A stretch of 63,547 bases of DNA, from positions 1 to 63,547 of the forward strand of contig NZ_JAFBID010000029.1 of NCBI RefSeq assembly GCF_016811235.1. Direction: 5' to 3'. This DNA comes from Microvirga arabica. GTDB lineage: Bacteria; Pseudomonadota; Alphaproteobacteria; Rhizobiales; Beijerinckiaceae. The translations under genes and the position numbers were made by a program. The notes beneath the pieces are model-generated. The model made no database searches, was not told the DNA's origin, and was given only the letters and a program-made list of their open reading frames with translations. This document shows, in pieces, positions 17,314 through 25,929 of the stretch (within the stretch, counting starts at the first letter, position 1; each line of letters begins with the position of its first letter).

Positions 17314-18115
17314 CAGTATTCTCCATTCTCAGCCGGCGCAGCCCGGCGCTTCGTGCAAATTCTGCGATTCCGAGCCCGATCATCGACATCGCCACCATCA
17401 CGCAGGAGGCTGCAGCGACGGTGGGGTCAAGCCTCAGGTTCAGGTCATTCCAGATACGAAGGGGCAATGTCTCCATCGCTCCCGAGACAAAGAGCGTGAT
17501 GACAAGATCGTCAAATGAGGCGAAGAAGGCGAACATCGCCCCCGCGAGGATAGCGGGCCTAAGTGCAGGCAGCGTCACCAGCAAGAAGGTCCGCCATGGG
17601 TCAGCACCCAGGACGCGGGCGGCGCGCTCAATCGTTTCGTCGAGATTGCGCAGCGCCGCGCTCACCACCACAATTACGTACGGCACGGCGACCACGGTAT
17701 GGGCGAAGACCAGCGTCGTCAGGCTTTCCAGCCATTGCAAACGCGCGAATAGCATGAACATGCCGAGCGCGATGACGATGCTCGGCACGATCAGCGGCGC
17801 GATCGACAGTCCGTAGAGCAGGCCGGCACCGGGCAGTCGGTGCCGCACGATCGCGAGTGCGCTCGCCGTTCCGATAAAGAGGGACAGGATCGTCACAAGA
17901 ACGCCGATCTTGACGCTGAGCCAGAGCGCGTTGCTCCACGACGTATCTAGGAAAAGCACGCGGTACCAGCGCAGCGACCAGGTCGTTGGCGGAAAGCTCA
18001 GGATCTCCGACTCGTTGAATGAGAGCGGGATCAAGAAGACCAGCGGGAAGAGCAGGAACAAGACGATGGCGCAGAACCAGAGGCCAAGCCCGATGCGGAC
18101 GAGACGAGGGCTCAT
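17306..18115 (-). CDS. ABC transporter permease (PotC-like)
   Basis: A 269-residue inner-membrane permease of the spermidine/putrescine-type family, with about six spans. The EAA loop reads NLDETIERAARVLGADPWRTF near 170 (first 20: NLDETIERAARVLGADPWRT). ATG at 18115 overlaps the upstream permease stop (ATGA). With 18112-18963 it forms the channel. Confidence 0.92.
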   Translation of the reverse strand: MSPRLVRIGLGLWFCAIVLFLLFPLVFLIPLSFNESEILSFPPTTWSLRWYRVLFLDTSWSNALWLSVKIGVLVTILSLFIGTASALAIVRHRLPGAGLLYGLSIAPLIVPSIVIALGMFMLFARLQWLESLTTLVFAHTVVAVPYVIVVVSAALRNLDETIERAARVLGADPWRTFLLVTLPALRPAILAGAMFAFFASFDDLVITLFVSGAMETLPLRIWNDLNLRLDPTVAAASCVMVAMSMIGLGIAEFARSAGLRRLRMENTDG

Positions 18116-18963
18116 CCGGCGCCCCCGTGAAGAGTGCGGTCCGGCACGAGCCAGCGCAGCAGCACCACCGCCACGATCGTCGTCGCAAGCAGGACGAGAG
18201 CCATGGCCGAGGCGGATGTCCAGTCGTTCATCTGGTGGACTTGGAGGTCAATCAGATTAGCAATCGTGCGATGGCGTGGCCCGCCCAGCAGCGCCGGCGT
18301 GATGTAGAAGCCGAGCGAGAGGATGAAGAGCAGCATCGCGGCGGCGACGATGCCGGGCTTCGTCATCGGCAGGTAGACATGCCAGAATGCACGCCAGGGC
18401 GAGGCGCCAAGGACCCGCGCAGCCCGCGCTAGCCCCGGATCGAGTTCAGTCATGACGCCGACCAGTGTCAAGATCGCCACCGGCAGTAGGATCTGGACCA
18501 TGCCGAGATGCACGGCGAGCGGTGTGAACATGAAGCGCTGCGGCTCGTCGGAGAGGCCAAGCCAGATCAGCGAGGCGTTGAGCAGGCCCTCGCGTCCGAG
18601 TACTAGCGCCCATGTGTAGGTACGCACGAGAACGCTAGTCCAGAACGGCAGCAGCACCAGCGCGAGATAGATGCCGCGCTGGGAGGCCGGTTGGCCTGCG
18701 ATGAAGCACGCAGCGGGATAGCCGAGGCCGAGGCAGATCAGCGTCACCGTCAGCGCGAGCTTCAGTGTGTTGAGGAAGATCACCGCAAAGAGTGACGACG
18801 ACATGAGCCAGGTGGCGCCCGCGAGCGCGCCACCCTGTCCCGAGAACGAAATCCGCATGATCTCGACGAACGGAACCACAAAGAAGATCGCGAAGAGCAG
18901 CAGGAGCGGCGCGACTAGAAGCGGCGCCACCATCGACTTTCTGAACAAGACCCTGGACTTCAT
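18112..18963 (-). CDS. ABC transporter permease (PotB-like)
   Basis: A 283-residue permease with an N-terminal span, six in all, and the EAA loop LDPGLARAARVLGASPWRAF near 190. The gene lies 13 bp after the binding-protein gene and overlaps the next permease by 4 bp. Confidence 0.92.
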   Translation of the reverse strand: MKSRVLFRKSMVAPLLVAPLLLLFAIFFVVPFVEIMRISFSGQGGALAGATWLMSSSLFAVIFLNTLKLALTVTLICLGLGYPAACFIAGQPASQRGIYLALVLLPFWTSVLVRTYTWALVLGREGLLNASLIWLGLSDEPQRFMFTPLAVHLGMVQILLPVAILTLVGVMTELDPGLARAARVLGASPWRAFWHVYLPMTKPGIVAAAMLLFILSLGFYITPALLGGPRHRTIANLIDLQVHQMNDWTSASAMALVLLATTIVAVVLLRWLVPDRTLHGGAG

Positions 18964-18976
18964 CTCGTCGACTGCG

Positions 18977-20023
18977 TCAGGTCAACAGCCAAGCGGCCCA
19001 GCGCTCGGTAAGCTTTTGCCGATGCTCGCTCCAATAATCCGGGTCAAATCTGTACTGGACCGCAACATTGTCGGGGTGGATCGGCAGGGTCTTTGCGAGT
19101 TCGGGATCGACCTTCTCGATCAGGCCCGGCGCGAAGCCGGGGTACGGCGAATCCTGCAGGAGCTGCAAGCCTTTGTCTGGATCGAGGCGCGACTTCATGT
19201 AAAGCATCGCCTCGCGCGGATGCTTGGCACCCTTCGGCACCGCCCAATAGGAGAGCTGCAGCGCGCCGCCGTTCCAGATAATGTCGACCGGCTTGCCTTC
19301 CTTCTTGAGCGGCGGAACGCGCCCATTCCAGACCGTGCCCATCACCGCCTCGCCATCGACAAGGAGCTGGACCTGCTGCGCACCGGTCGTCCACCAGGCC
19401 GCGACATTGCCTTTGATCTGGTCGAGCTTCTTGAAGGCACGCTCAACATCGAGGGGATAGAGCTTGTCGGCCGGCACGCCGTCGGCCAGGAGCGCAAATT
19501 CGAGGTTCTGTACCGGCGAATCCTGAAGGGCGCGCGGCCCCGGGAAGCTCTTCACATCCCAGAAATCGGCCCAGGATTTCGGTGCCTTGCCGCCGAACTT
19601 GTCGGTGCGATAGGCGATCACGGTCGAGAAAGTCGAGGTAACCATCCCATATTTCTGACGCGCGATCGGCGGCAGCTTGTTGTCGGGATCGACGATCGAC
19701 CAGTCGATCTCGGTCAGCCAGCCGTTCTTAATGGCTTCGATCATGTCGGCCCCGCCCATCTCGGTCAGGTCCCATTCCATGTTGCCGGTCTCGACCATCG
19801 CCTTGAGCTTGGGTAGCGAGACGGGTGCCGTAGAGCGCACGCCAATGCCGGTCTCGGCCGTAAATGGCTTCTCGTAGATCCGCTCCAGTGACTTCGCGAG
19901 GCTGCCGCCGGAGCCGTTGACCGTGATTGTCACGGCCTGTGCATGTGCGCTCTTCCCCATCGCGGCCAGTGCCGCGCCACCAAGGGCCAAACGACCCATG
20001 TCACGTCTCGTCATGTCGGTCAT
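18977..20023 (-). CDS. ABC transporter periplasmic substrate-binding protein (PotD/extracellular family 1)
   Basis: A 348-residue receptor. The leader MTDMTRRDMGRLALGGAALA has a twin arginine, so Tat export is likely, with cleavage after a HAQA-like site near residue 29. The body has the periplasmic binding fold of spermidine/putrescine-type receptors (VNGSGGSLAKSLERIYEKPF near 35). ATG at 20023 has GGAGGAA upstream. Co-transcription with an acyl-CoA ligase suggests a carboxylic-acid ligand, or a betaine-like zwitterion, not a polyamine. Confidence 0.9.
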   Translation of the reverse strand: MTDMTRRDMGRLALGGAALAAMGKSAHAQAVTITVNGSGGSLAKSLERIYEKPFTAETGIGVRSTAPVSLPKLKAMVETGNMEWDLTEMGGADMIEAIKNGWLTEIDWSIVDPDNKLPPIARQKYGMVTSTFSTVIAYRTDKFGGKAPKSWADFWDVKSFPGPRALQDSPVQNLEFALLADGVPADKLYPLDVERAFKKLDQIKGNVAAWWTTGAQQVQLLVDGEAVMGTVWNGRVPPLKKEGKPVDIIWNGGALQLSYWAVPKGAKHPREAMLYMKSRLDPDKGLQLLQDSPYPGFAPGLIEKVDPELAKTLPIHPDNVAVQYRFDPDYWSEHRQKLTERWAAWLLT

Positions 20024-20061
20024 CGTATTATTCCTCCTTTTTGTCGTTGTTGAAGTGATCG

Positions 20062-21156
20062 TCAGCCTTCGAGAAACGCCGCCCTTTCCAAACTGAACTT
20101 AAGTGTTACGGGCGCACCGACGACCGGACCGTCGCTGCCATGCCGCCGCTGCTCCTGCACGATGACGCGGCCTGCCTTTTCGGTCTCGACGACATAACGA
20201 TAGCTGCCGCCATGGAAGGCGATGTCGTCGATCCGGCCGGAAAGCGTTGGCGCGCCGCCGGTCTCCGCGACTACTCGCGTGAAATGCTCCGGACGCAACG
20301 CCATGCGCCCGCGCCAGCCCTCCGGCAAGCGGGCGGGCGCGGGCGCATCCACGCCGGCGAAAGTAAGCCGCCCCCGAGCCAGCGCCGCAGTGAGGAAGTT
20401 CGTCTCGCCGACGAACTGCGCGACGAAGGCGTTGCTCGGATTGTCATAGATCGCGGCCGGTGTACCGATTTGCTCAATCCGCCCCTCGTTCATCACCACG
20501 ATCCGGTCGGACATTGTAAGTGCCTCGCCCTGGTCATGCGTGACATAGATCACGGTGCAGCCGATGCGGCGCTGCACCTCCCGGATCTCGTCCTGCATCG
20601 CCTCGCGCAGCTTGAGGTCGAGCGCACCGAGCGGCTCGTCCATCAGCAGAACGCGCGGCTCGAACACGACGGCGCGAGCACATGCTACCCGCTGACGTTG
20701 CCCGCCCGATAGCTCTTGAGGCTTGCGATCGCCGTAACCAGCGAGCCGGACCATCGCCAGCGCCTGCTCGGCCCGCGCATGCCGCTCGGCCTTCGGCACC
20801 CCACGCATGCGCAGCGGAAACGCGACATTGTCGCGGACGTCCATGTGCGGAAACAGCGAGTAGCTCTGGAAGACCATGCCGACATTGCGCTTCTCGGTCG
20901 GCAGGCGGGTGATCGAGACGCCGTCGATCAGCACGTCGCCGGCACTGGGCTCGATGAAACCGGCAAGGATGTTGAGCGCGGTCGTCTTGCCGGATCCGGA
21001 GGGGCCGAGGAAGGTGACGAATTCGCCAGCAGCGATGTCGAGTGAAAACTCATGCAGCGCTGGGACACCGCCATATCGCTTTCCGATTGCCTGAAAGGAG
21101 ATCGGAGCTCCGATCGTTTCGGAGAAGGTCCTTGCAGGTGCAAAAGCAGGGTGCAT
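20062..21156 (-). CDS. ABC transporter ATP-binding protein (PotA-like)
   Basis: A 364-residue ATPase. Walker A is GPSGSGKTTA, the signature is LSGGQRQRVACARA, Walker B is VLLMDEPLGALD, followed by the switch His in IYVTHDQGEAL. A C-terminal TOBE regulatory domain follows. The frame is open to 21249, but ATG at 21156 is chosen because translation from upstream would run through the TetR promoter. It is the first gene of the six-gene operon down to 14857. Confidence 0.92.
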   Translation of the reverse strand: MHPAFAPARTFSETIGAPISFQAIGKRYGGVPALHEFSLDIAAGEFVTFLGPSGSGKTTALNILAGFIEPSAGDVLIDGVSITRLPTEKRNVGMVFQSYSLFPHMDVRDNVAFPLRMRGVPKAERHARAEQALAMVRLAGYGDRKPQELSGGQRQRVACARAVVFEPRVLLMDEPLGALDLKLREAMQDEIREVQRRIGCTVIYVTHDQGEALTMSDRIVVMNEGRIEQIGTPAAIYDNPSNAFVAQFVGETNFLTAALARGRLTFAGVDAPAPARLPEGWRGRMALRPEHFTRVVAETGGAPTLSGRIDDIAFHGGSYRYVVETEKAGRVIVQEQRRHGSDGPVVGAPVTLKFSLERAAFLEG

Positions 21157-21169
21157 AGATTTCCTGAAA

Positions 21170-21185
21170 CTGATATCAATGTCAG
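21170..21185. promoter_or_regulatory. candidate TetR operator
   Basis: CTGATATCAATGTCAG is an imperfect palindrome (6 of 8 pairs) in the 50-bp space between the importer operon and the divergent tetR gene, where a TetR-type repressor would block both promoters. Assignment is by position and symmetry only. Confidence 0.4.
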
Positions 21186-21206
21186 TATGTGATTTGGAGT
21201 CGTAGC

Positions 21207-21935
21207 ATGTCAAGTAGCCATCAGGAGATGAGCGTTGAGGATGGGGCACAGTTGAACAAGGGAGCAGATACCTCCCTCACCTCGGCACCTAGAGGGTTCT
21301 ACCTGCCGGACGCGATGCGGCGAGATCTTCAGGCTGCTATTGGACTAGCTCGCTCAGAAACAACCAAGCGTCACCTGATGATCGCTGGAGCGGAGGTCAT
21401 TCAAGAGAATGGGTTTGGCGGGCTTAAGGTCGCGGAAGTCTGCCGACGCGCGGGCTTTGCGCATGGAACTTTCTACCTCCATTGGAAAGATCGCCGGGGT
21501 ATTGCGTACGAGGTCCTGACTACATTTATGGCTGCGATTCGTGCACATCGGCCGCGGCGCGTAGCGGGCCAAAGTTTCTACGAGAGATTGCTTGTCGGCC
21601 ATCTCTACTACATCGATCTTTACCGTCAGAACGTCGGCTTGATGAGGTGCCAAAGTCAACTTGCCGATGAACTCGATGAATTTGCCGCACTCTCGATTGA
21701 GGCCAACGTCGCCATGGCACGCCGGGTGATACGAGCGGCGGAAAATGAGAATCCGAGGCTTGCGGCCGAACCTGTGCCGCGCCGGCTTGCCACAGCTCTA
21801 AGTTGCATCTCAATGGTCGATAAGCTCCTGCACGACGTGTTTGCCCGCGGGCTCGAGTTGGGTCTTGACGATGAAGAACTGGCTGCTTCGCTGTCGCTTA
21901 GCTGGCACAGAGCGCTACTTGGCTGTGATCCCTAA
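21207..21935 (+). CDS. TetR/AcrR-family transcriptional regulator
   Basis: A 242-residue regulator. The DNA-binding helix-turn-helix is GFGGLKVAEVCRRAGFAHGT (residues near 70-90) followed by FYLHWKDRRG, typical of TetR. The C-terminal ligand domain is specific to this protein. The start is ATG 21207, with GGAG 9 bp upstream; a GTG at 21189 is also open. It is divergent from the importer/ligase/crotonase operon, so an acyl-CoA or the free acid is a plausible effector (inference). Confidence 0.9.
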   Translation: MSSSHQEMSVEDGAQLNKGADTSLTSAPRGFYLPDAMRRDLQAAIGLARSETTKRHLMIAGAEVIQENGFGGLKVAEVCRRAGFAHGTFYLHWKDRRGIAYEVLTTFMAAIRAHRPRRVAGQSFYERLLVGHLYYIDLYRQNVGLMRCQSQLADELDEFAALSIEANVAMARRVIRAAENENPRLAAEPVPRRLATALSCISMVDKLLHDVFARGLELGLDDEELAASLSLSWHRALLGCDP

Positions 21936-22264
21936 TTGCGCCAGGGAATTGAAGCCGATGGTGTCTAACTGCTTGATTACCTCGAAGAGCTTCATGAGCA
22001 TCTCAGGTTTAGTCAGCGTTTTCGACGTTTCCGGTTAGCGGATACTACGAGGAGCGCCCGCACAACCTCCGTCAGCAAATATCAACTTGGCGCCAAAGAT
22101 TCAAAGCTGCCTCGGTGTAGCCGTCATGTGAGTAAATGCCAGTTCACGAAGGCAACACCGATCGCATCGCACCAAGTGAGGAAGGTACGACCGCGAGCAG
22201 TTCGGCATTCACTGGCCGCGAGACAATGGTGGCGGATTTGGGAGTGGTTGCGAATCCGATCATC
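21936..22264. other. gap with no recognisable gene
   Basis: About 330 bp between tetR and the IS66 element. No coding signal or RNA recognised. It ends in CGATCATC, the left copy of the IS66 target duplication. Confidence 0.5.
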
Positions 22265-23615
22265 GTAATTACCCACGCCCCAATTTGCACTGAGGCTCAG
22301 GCGGACACGGTCTGAAGGATTGTCTTGAACGCATTGGTTTCCGGGCCAAGGCGCGCCGTGTCTACGACGGTGCGAATGTCTGCTTCGCCCTCAGCCGCCC
22401 ACATAGCCCGATAGCCGTTGGTCGTGTTGCGCTGGATCACGGCGGGTCTAAGCGCGCGTTCGCAGGCGTTGTTGGTTGCCTCAACCAGTCCCGACCAATA
22501 GGCGAAGGTCAGGAGCTGATCGCGGGCGCGTCGGAACTTCCTCTGAAGGGCGCGGGCGAGGTCGCATGATGTCGGCGTGGCCAGGACGGCATCGAGACTG
22601 CGCTCCAGCGCCCGGCACTTGCGGGCGAGGGTTGAGGCGGCAAGCGTCCCAATCCCGTCAGCCAGGGCGAAGGCCCGGTGCAGCCACAGCTTAAGACGCG
22701 AGGGCAGGATATCAGCGCTCGCCTCATCGGCATAGGCGACGTCGCGGGCAAGGTGAGCCAGGCAGGTGTGATGGGCGTCGGCATGGCCCTGTTGCGCGCT
22801 GTAGTGATCGGAGCACCAGACCTCGGGCCGGTGCCCGCCCATCATCGTCCAGACCACGATGGCACCCCGGGTCGGCGAGGCATGATGGACCGCTGCCGCC
22901 AAGCAGCGAAATACCCAATGGTAGGCGTTGTTGCCCTCAATTCGCGCGCCGGTCTCGTCGCAAGCGACGACCCGGGCCTGGCGCAACGCCATGATGGCCT
23001 GTCGCGCTCGCCCGCGAAGGTGTCCTGCGCCCGGCGCAGCAGGTACATCAGGCCACCCTGGCTGAGCGTCAGGCCGAAGAGATCGGTGAACGTGCCTTGC
23101 AGCCGTTCGTAGGACAGGGCCTGGAAGGTCTTAAGATAGGTCGTCACGGCATGGACGCGTGGTCCGAACGGCGTCCCCTTGGCAGCATTCGGCACGGGAG
23201 CGACGGCCCGCTTGCCGCAGGTGAGGCGCCGATGCTGGGTAATATGGGGCGCTATCTCCGGAAGAGCGATCTGCTCGTGGATGCTGATCGTCTCCCCCGG
23301 CAGGTCCGCCATCAGAGTAGCCGAACAGCACGAGCACCGGGCAGGACGGTGCTCGACCACTTCATCCGGGGTGGCGCTGATGATCCGGCTATGGCCTTCA
23401 TGCCCCGGCTTGGCACCGCCGGGCTTGGCCTGATCCCGACGCTCCTTGCGATCGGTGGAGGGCGGCTTTGAGGAGGTGCGCGAGGTCTTGTGCGGACGCT
23501 GCATCCGCAGCACCAGCTCGATTAGCTCTTCCTTCGTCAGGCGCTGCAAATCAGTGCGGTCCATCACCCTATGGATTCAGGAATTGCGCCTTCTGACAAG
23601 GGCGTGGGTAATTAC
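22265..23615. mobile_element. IS66-family insertion sequence (ISBst12-type, single transposase)
   Basis: The element is 1,351 bp. It has perfect 16-bp terminal inverted repeats, GTAATTACCCACGCCC at 22265-22280 and its complement at 23600-23615. The ends begin GTAA as in IS66 elements. The flanks are CGATCATC (22257-22264) and CGATCGTC (23616-23623), an 8-bp target duplication with one mismatch, so the insertion is intact and old enough for one change. It carries only the large transposase, without tnpA/tnpB, as in the ISBst12 subgroup. Confidence 0.88.
22297..23567 (-). pseudogene. IS66-family transposase, one frameshift
   Basis: Two minus-strand frames form one transposase. The N-terminal part (from 23567) has a leucine-rich start, the SRTSSKPPSTDRKERR linker, the CSCCSATL zinc motif and CGKRAVAPVP. 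The C-terminal part has the DDE domain with ACDETGARIEG (Asp), WCSDHYSAQQGH (Asp) and GLVEATNNACERALRP (Glu). The frames meet near 22995, where GAC-AGG lacks one C needed to read GAC-CAG-GCC. The restored length is about 424 residues. With the shift it would be inactive. Confidence 0.88.
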
Positions 23616-23797
23616 CGATCGTCAGCCATATCCGGAAAATTGTACTCGGAAACCAGCATCCCGCTAAACGAGCTCTAACCGCTGAGTCCAATTGTGGGAG
23701 TCAGGGATAGGGTTATCACACCTCTCATATTCCATGGGCAATGTCTGGATATTTGCCCCGAGTTGAATGCGTGTTATGATCTTGAATGTCTTCTGAG

Positions 23798-23886
23798 GGT
23801 CATACAGCGATGATCCCCAGCTTTCAGGGACGTCCGCTGTTCCTGCCCTAAGCCGACCATCGGCTTGCTCCCGAGAAGTGCCAGAA
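23798..23886 (+). repeat. dispersed intergenic repeat, diverged copy C
   Basis: GGGTCATACAGCGATGATCC followed by TTTCAGGGACGTCCGCTGTT and ending near AAGTGCCAGA. It aligns along its length with copies A and B but has more changes and a different centre. The rest of the 23616-24076 gap holds nothing I recognise. Confidence 0.6.
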
Positions 23887-24076
23887 ACGGTAGTTTTTGC
23901 ACATTACCCTTTGAGGCTTTAGTTGCACGTCATAGCAGAGCGCAGGCGTCTCCTGGAGAGATTGCGGGCTCGGCCACTGACACGTTCAGATGCTGGGAGT
24001 GATCTGAAGCTTGACGGTCGGGAGCATTCGACCGATAAGGTCCCACCTCTGGTCAGGGCATATGTACCGACCTCGC

Positions 24077-24153
24077 AGGAGTGTAGCTCAATCGGCTAGA
24101 GCACCGGTCTCCAAAACCGGGGGCTGGGGGTTCGAGTCCCTCCACTCCTGCCA
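24077..24153 (+). tRNA. tRNA-Trp (anticodon CCA)
   Basis: A 77-nt cloverleaf with encoded CCA. The acceptor AGGAGTG pairs with CACTCCT, the D stem is GCTC/GAGC, and the anticodon stem CCGGT/ACCGG surrounds CTCCAAA with anticodon CCA at 24111-24113. The T arm has GGTTCGAGTCC. No integrase lies beside it and I found no duplicate of its 3' end in the window, so it does not mark an obvious genomic-island attachment site here. Confidence 0.97.
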
Positions 24154-24338
24154 ATGCGCAGACACCTAACACCTCCAGGCATCTGCACGATGGACCGGGT
24201 AAGGGATTGAGACCGACTTACTCCGCCACAGGCGCCGCGGCCAGCCCTACATTAGCGTCACATTCGGATCGCCTCATCGGGGCAGGCCGGCAGCGTCTAT
24301 CATTAATAGAATCTTGAAAAGAATGCCTGCCTGCAGGG

Positions 24339-24800
24339 TTAAGTCCTGACGAGGAGGATAGCCTCGATTTCGACCGCCATTCGATTAGGCAGCGACCCCA
24401 TACCGACGGCAGAACGTGCATGGCGGCCGGCATCTCCCAGAACGTCCACTAAGAGATCTGAGCATCCGTTAATCACCTTCGGATGATCGGAGAAGTCATT
24501 CTCGGCGTTCACCATACCAAGCAATTTAACGACAGCCTCAATCCGGTTGAGTTCACCCAGCGCCGATTTTGCAACGGCCAAGAGATTGAGGCCCGTGAGA
24601 CGAGCCTCCTCATAGGCCTCTTCGATTGAAATATCTCGTCCAAGGCGCCCCGGACGATACGTTCCATCCAAACGCTTGGGCCCCTGCCCCGATAGGTAAA
24701 GCAGATTACCCGCCCAACGATACGGCACGTAATTAGCGACCGGCATCGGCGCTTCGGGCAGAGTTAGACCAAGGGCTATCAGCTTCTCTTCAGGTGTCAT
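24339..24800 (-). CDS. RidA-family protein with catalytic arginine
   Basis: A 153-residue Rid protein of the longer subgroup (GNLLYLSGQGPKRLDGTY, then GMVNAENDFSDHPKVINGCS). Unlike the two copies in the hyu cluster, it keeps the arginine in HARSAVGMGSLP at the Arg105 position, and the VEIEA segment follows. It should hydrolyse enamine/imine intermediates. It is the last gene of the LacI operon, which also holds a D-serine dehydratase-like PLP enzyme whose product would be such an enamine. That makes a concrete metabolic link (inference). Confidence 0.88.
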   Translation of the reverse strand: MTPEEKLIALGLTLPEAPMPVANYVPYRWAGNLLYLSGQGPKRLDGTYRPGRLGRDISIEEAYEEARLTGLNLLAVAKSALGELNRIEAVVKLLGMVNAENDFSDHPKVINGCSDLLVDVLGDAGRHARSAVGMGSLPNRMAVEIEAILLVRT

Positions 24801-24846
24801 GGCAGGTTCCCCGTCAGGTTTGATGAAGTGATTGTCGTCGCGATGT

Positions 24847-25929
24847 TCATGTGCTTCCGCGCTTAACGATCTCTAATGCGACGGTCTCGCTGGACGATCC
24901 GTCTGTTGCTCCGTTCAAGCGGGCAAGCAGCTTTTCCCCAGCGCGTCTGCCAATCAGGCGACAATTTATCCGAATGGTTGTTAGGCCCGGAGGGATCTCG
25001 GCAGCCAGATCGCTATCACCAAATCCCGCAATTGCGATGTCGCTTGGCATATTTAGTCCACGCCTGGAGGCTTCAAGGAGTGCGCCCGTCGCGATGAGAT
25101 CATTGGCGCAGAAAACAGCGTCGATCTTCTCATAGTCATTAAGGAGCTGGTTGAGAGCCTGCTGTCCGTCTGAGAGACCGGAAACCGTATCCAAGCTCAA
25201 CTCAGCCACCAGCTCGAGTCCCGAGCTGCGCGCACCGTCGCGGAATCCGCCCAGGCGCAGTTGCCCGCGACCTCCGCTCCGGCCAATAAACGCGACGCGG
25301 CGATATCTTTGCGCAGCAAAGTGTTGCGCAACCATTCGACCACCGTCGGTGTTGGAGAACCCAACCAGCATATCGATCGGATCGGGCGGGAAGGCCCATG
25401 TCTCGACAACGGGGACACCGAGCTCGCGCAGGAACGACCGGTTTTCTTCCAGCTCCACCACGCCGGTGAATAAAACAGCCGCCGGGCGCAGTGCCATGAG
25501 CGACTGGATCATCGATGTTTCCCTCGCGTAAGAATATGAGGTTTGCCCGATCATGAGCTGAAAGCCGTGGGGCTCCAGCACCTCGGCACAGCTTTGAACG
25601 GCTAGTCCGAACTGTTGGCTGACAATGTTCGAGACGAATGCCGCGACGATGTTCGAGCGTCCGGACCTCAGCGCTCGCGCATGGGGGTTGGATGCATAGC
25701 CCGTAGCTTCGACAGCTTGTTGGATTTTGAGGCGCTTTTCCTCCGAGACCCGACCGGGCTGACGCAGCGCCCGCGAGACGGTAATTGGCGCTACCCCAGC
25801 GATACGTGCCACTTCTTCGATGCGTACGGATCTTCGTTCGCTCCCGCTTTCGGGAATGATTGACTTTCCGATCCGTTTCACTTGATCGAAGGTTGGTGGC
25901 ACAGATCCTCCGCCTAGGCGCCCCTTCAT
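24847..25929 (-). CDS. LacI-family transcriptional regulator
   Basis: A 360-residue regulator. The LacI helix-turn-helix lies near residues 36-58 (VRIEEVARIAGVAPITVSRA), with hinge region and periplasmic-binding-like sensor (FVSNIVSQQFGLAVQSC and so on). ATG at 25929 overlaps the stop of the deacylase gene (GTGATGA), so it is in the operon it probably controls. The N-terminal extension before the HTH is about 30 residues longer than usual, and a start near 25880 is an alternative. Matching operators lie at 31228-31271. Confidence 0.9.
   Translation of the reverse strand: MKGRLGGGSVPPTFDQVKRIGKSIIPESGSERRSVRIEEVARIAGVAPITVSRALRQPGRVSEEKRLKIQQAVEATGYASNPHARALRSGRSNIVAAFVSNIVSQQFGLAVQSCAEVLEPHGFQLMIGQTSYSYARETSMIQSLMALRPAAVLFTGVVELEENRSFLRELGVPVVETWAFPPDPIDMLVGFSNTDGGRMVAQHFAAQRYRRVAFIGRSGGRGQLRLGGFRDGARSSGLELVAELSLDTVSGLSDGQQALNQLLNDYEKIDAVFCANDLIATGALLEASRRGLNMPSDIAIAGFGDSDLAAEIPPGLTTIRINCRLIGRRAGEKLLARLNGATDGSSSETVALEIVKRGST

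Noticed and set aside
24077..24153. tRNA-Trp as an integration site of a genomic island
   Set aside because: No integrase beside it and no duplicate of the tRNA 3' end found in the window.
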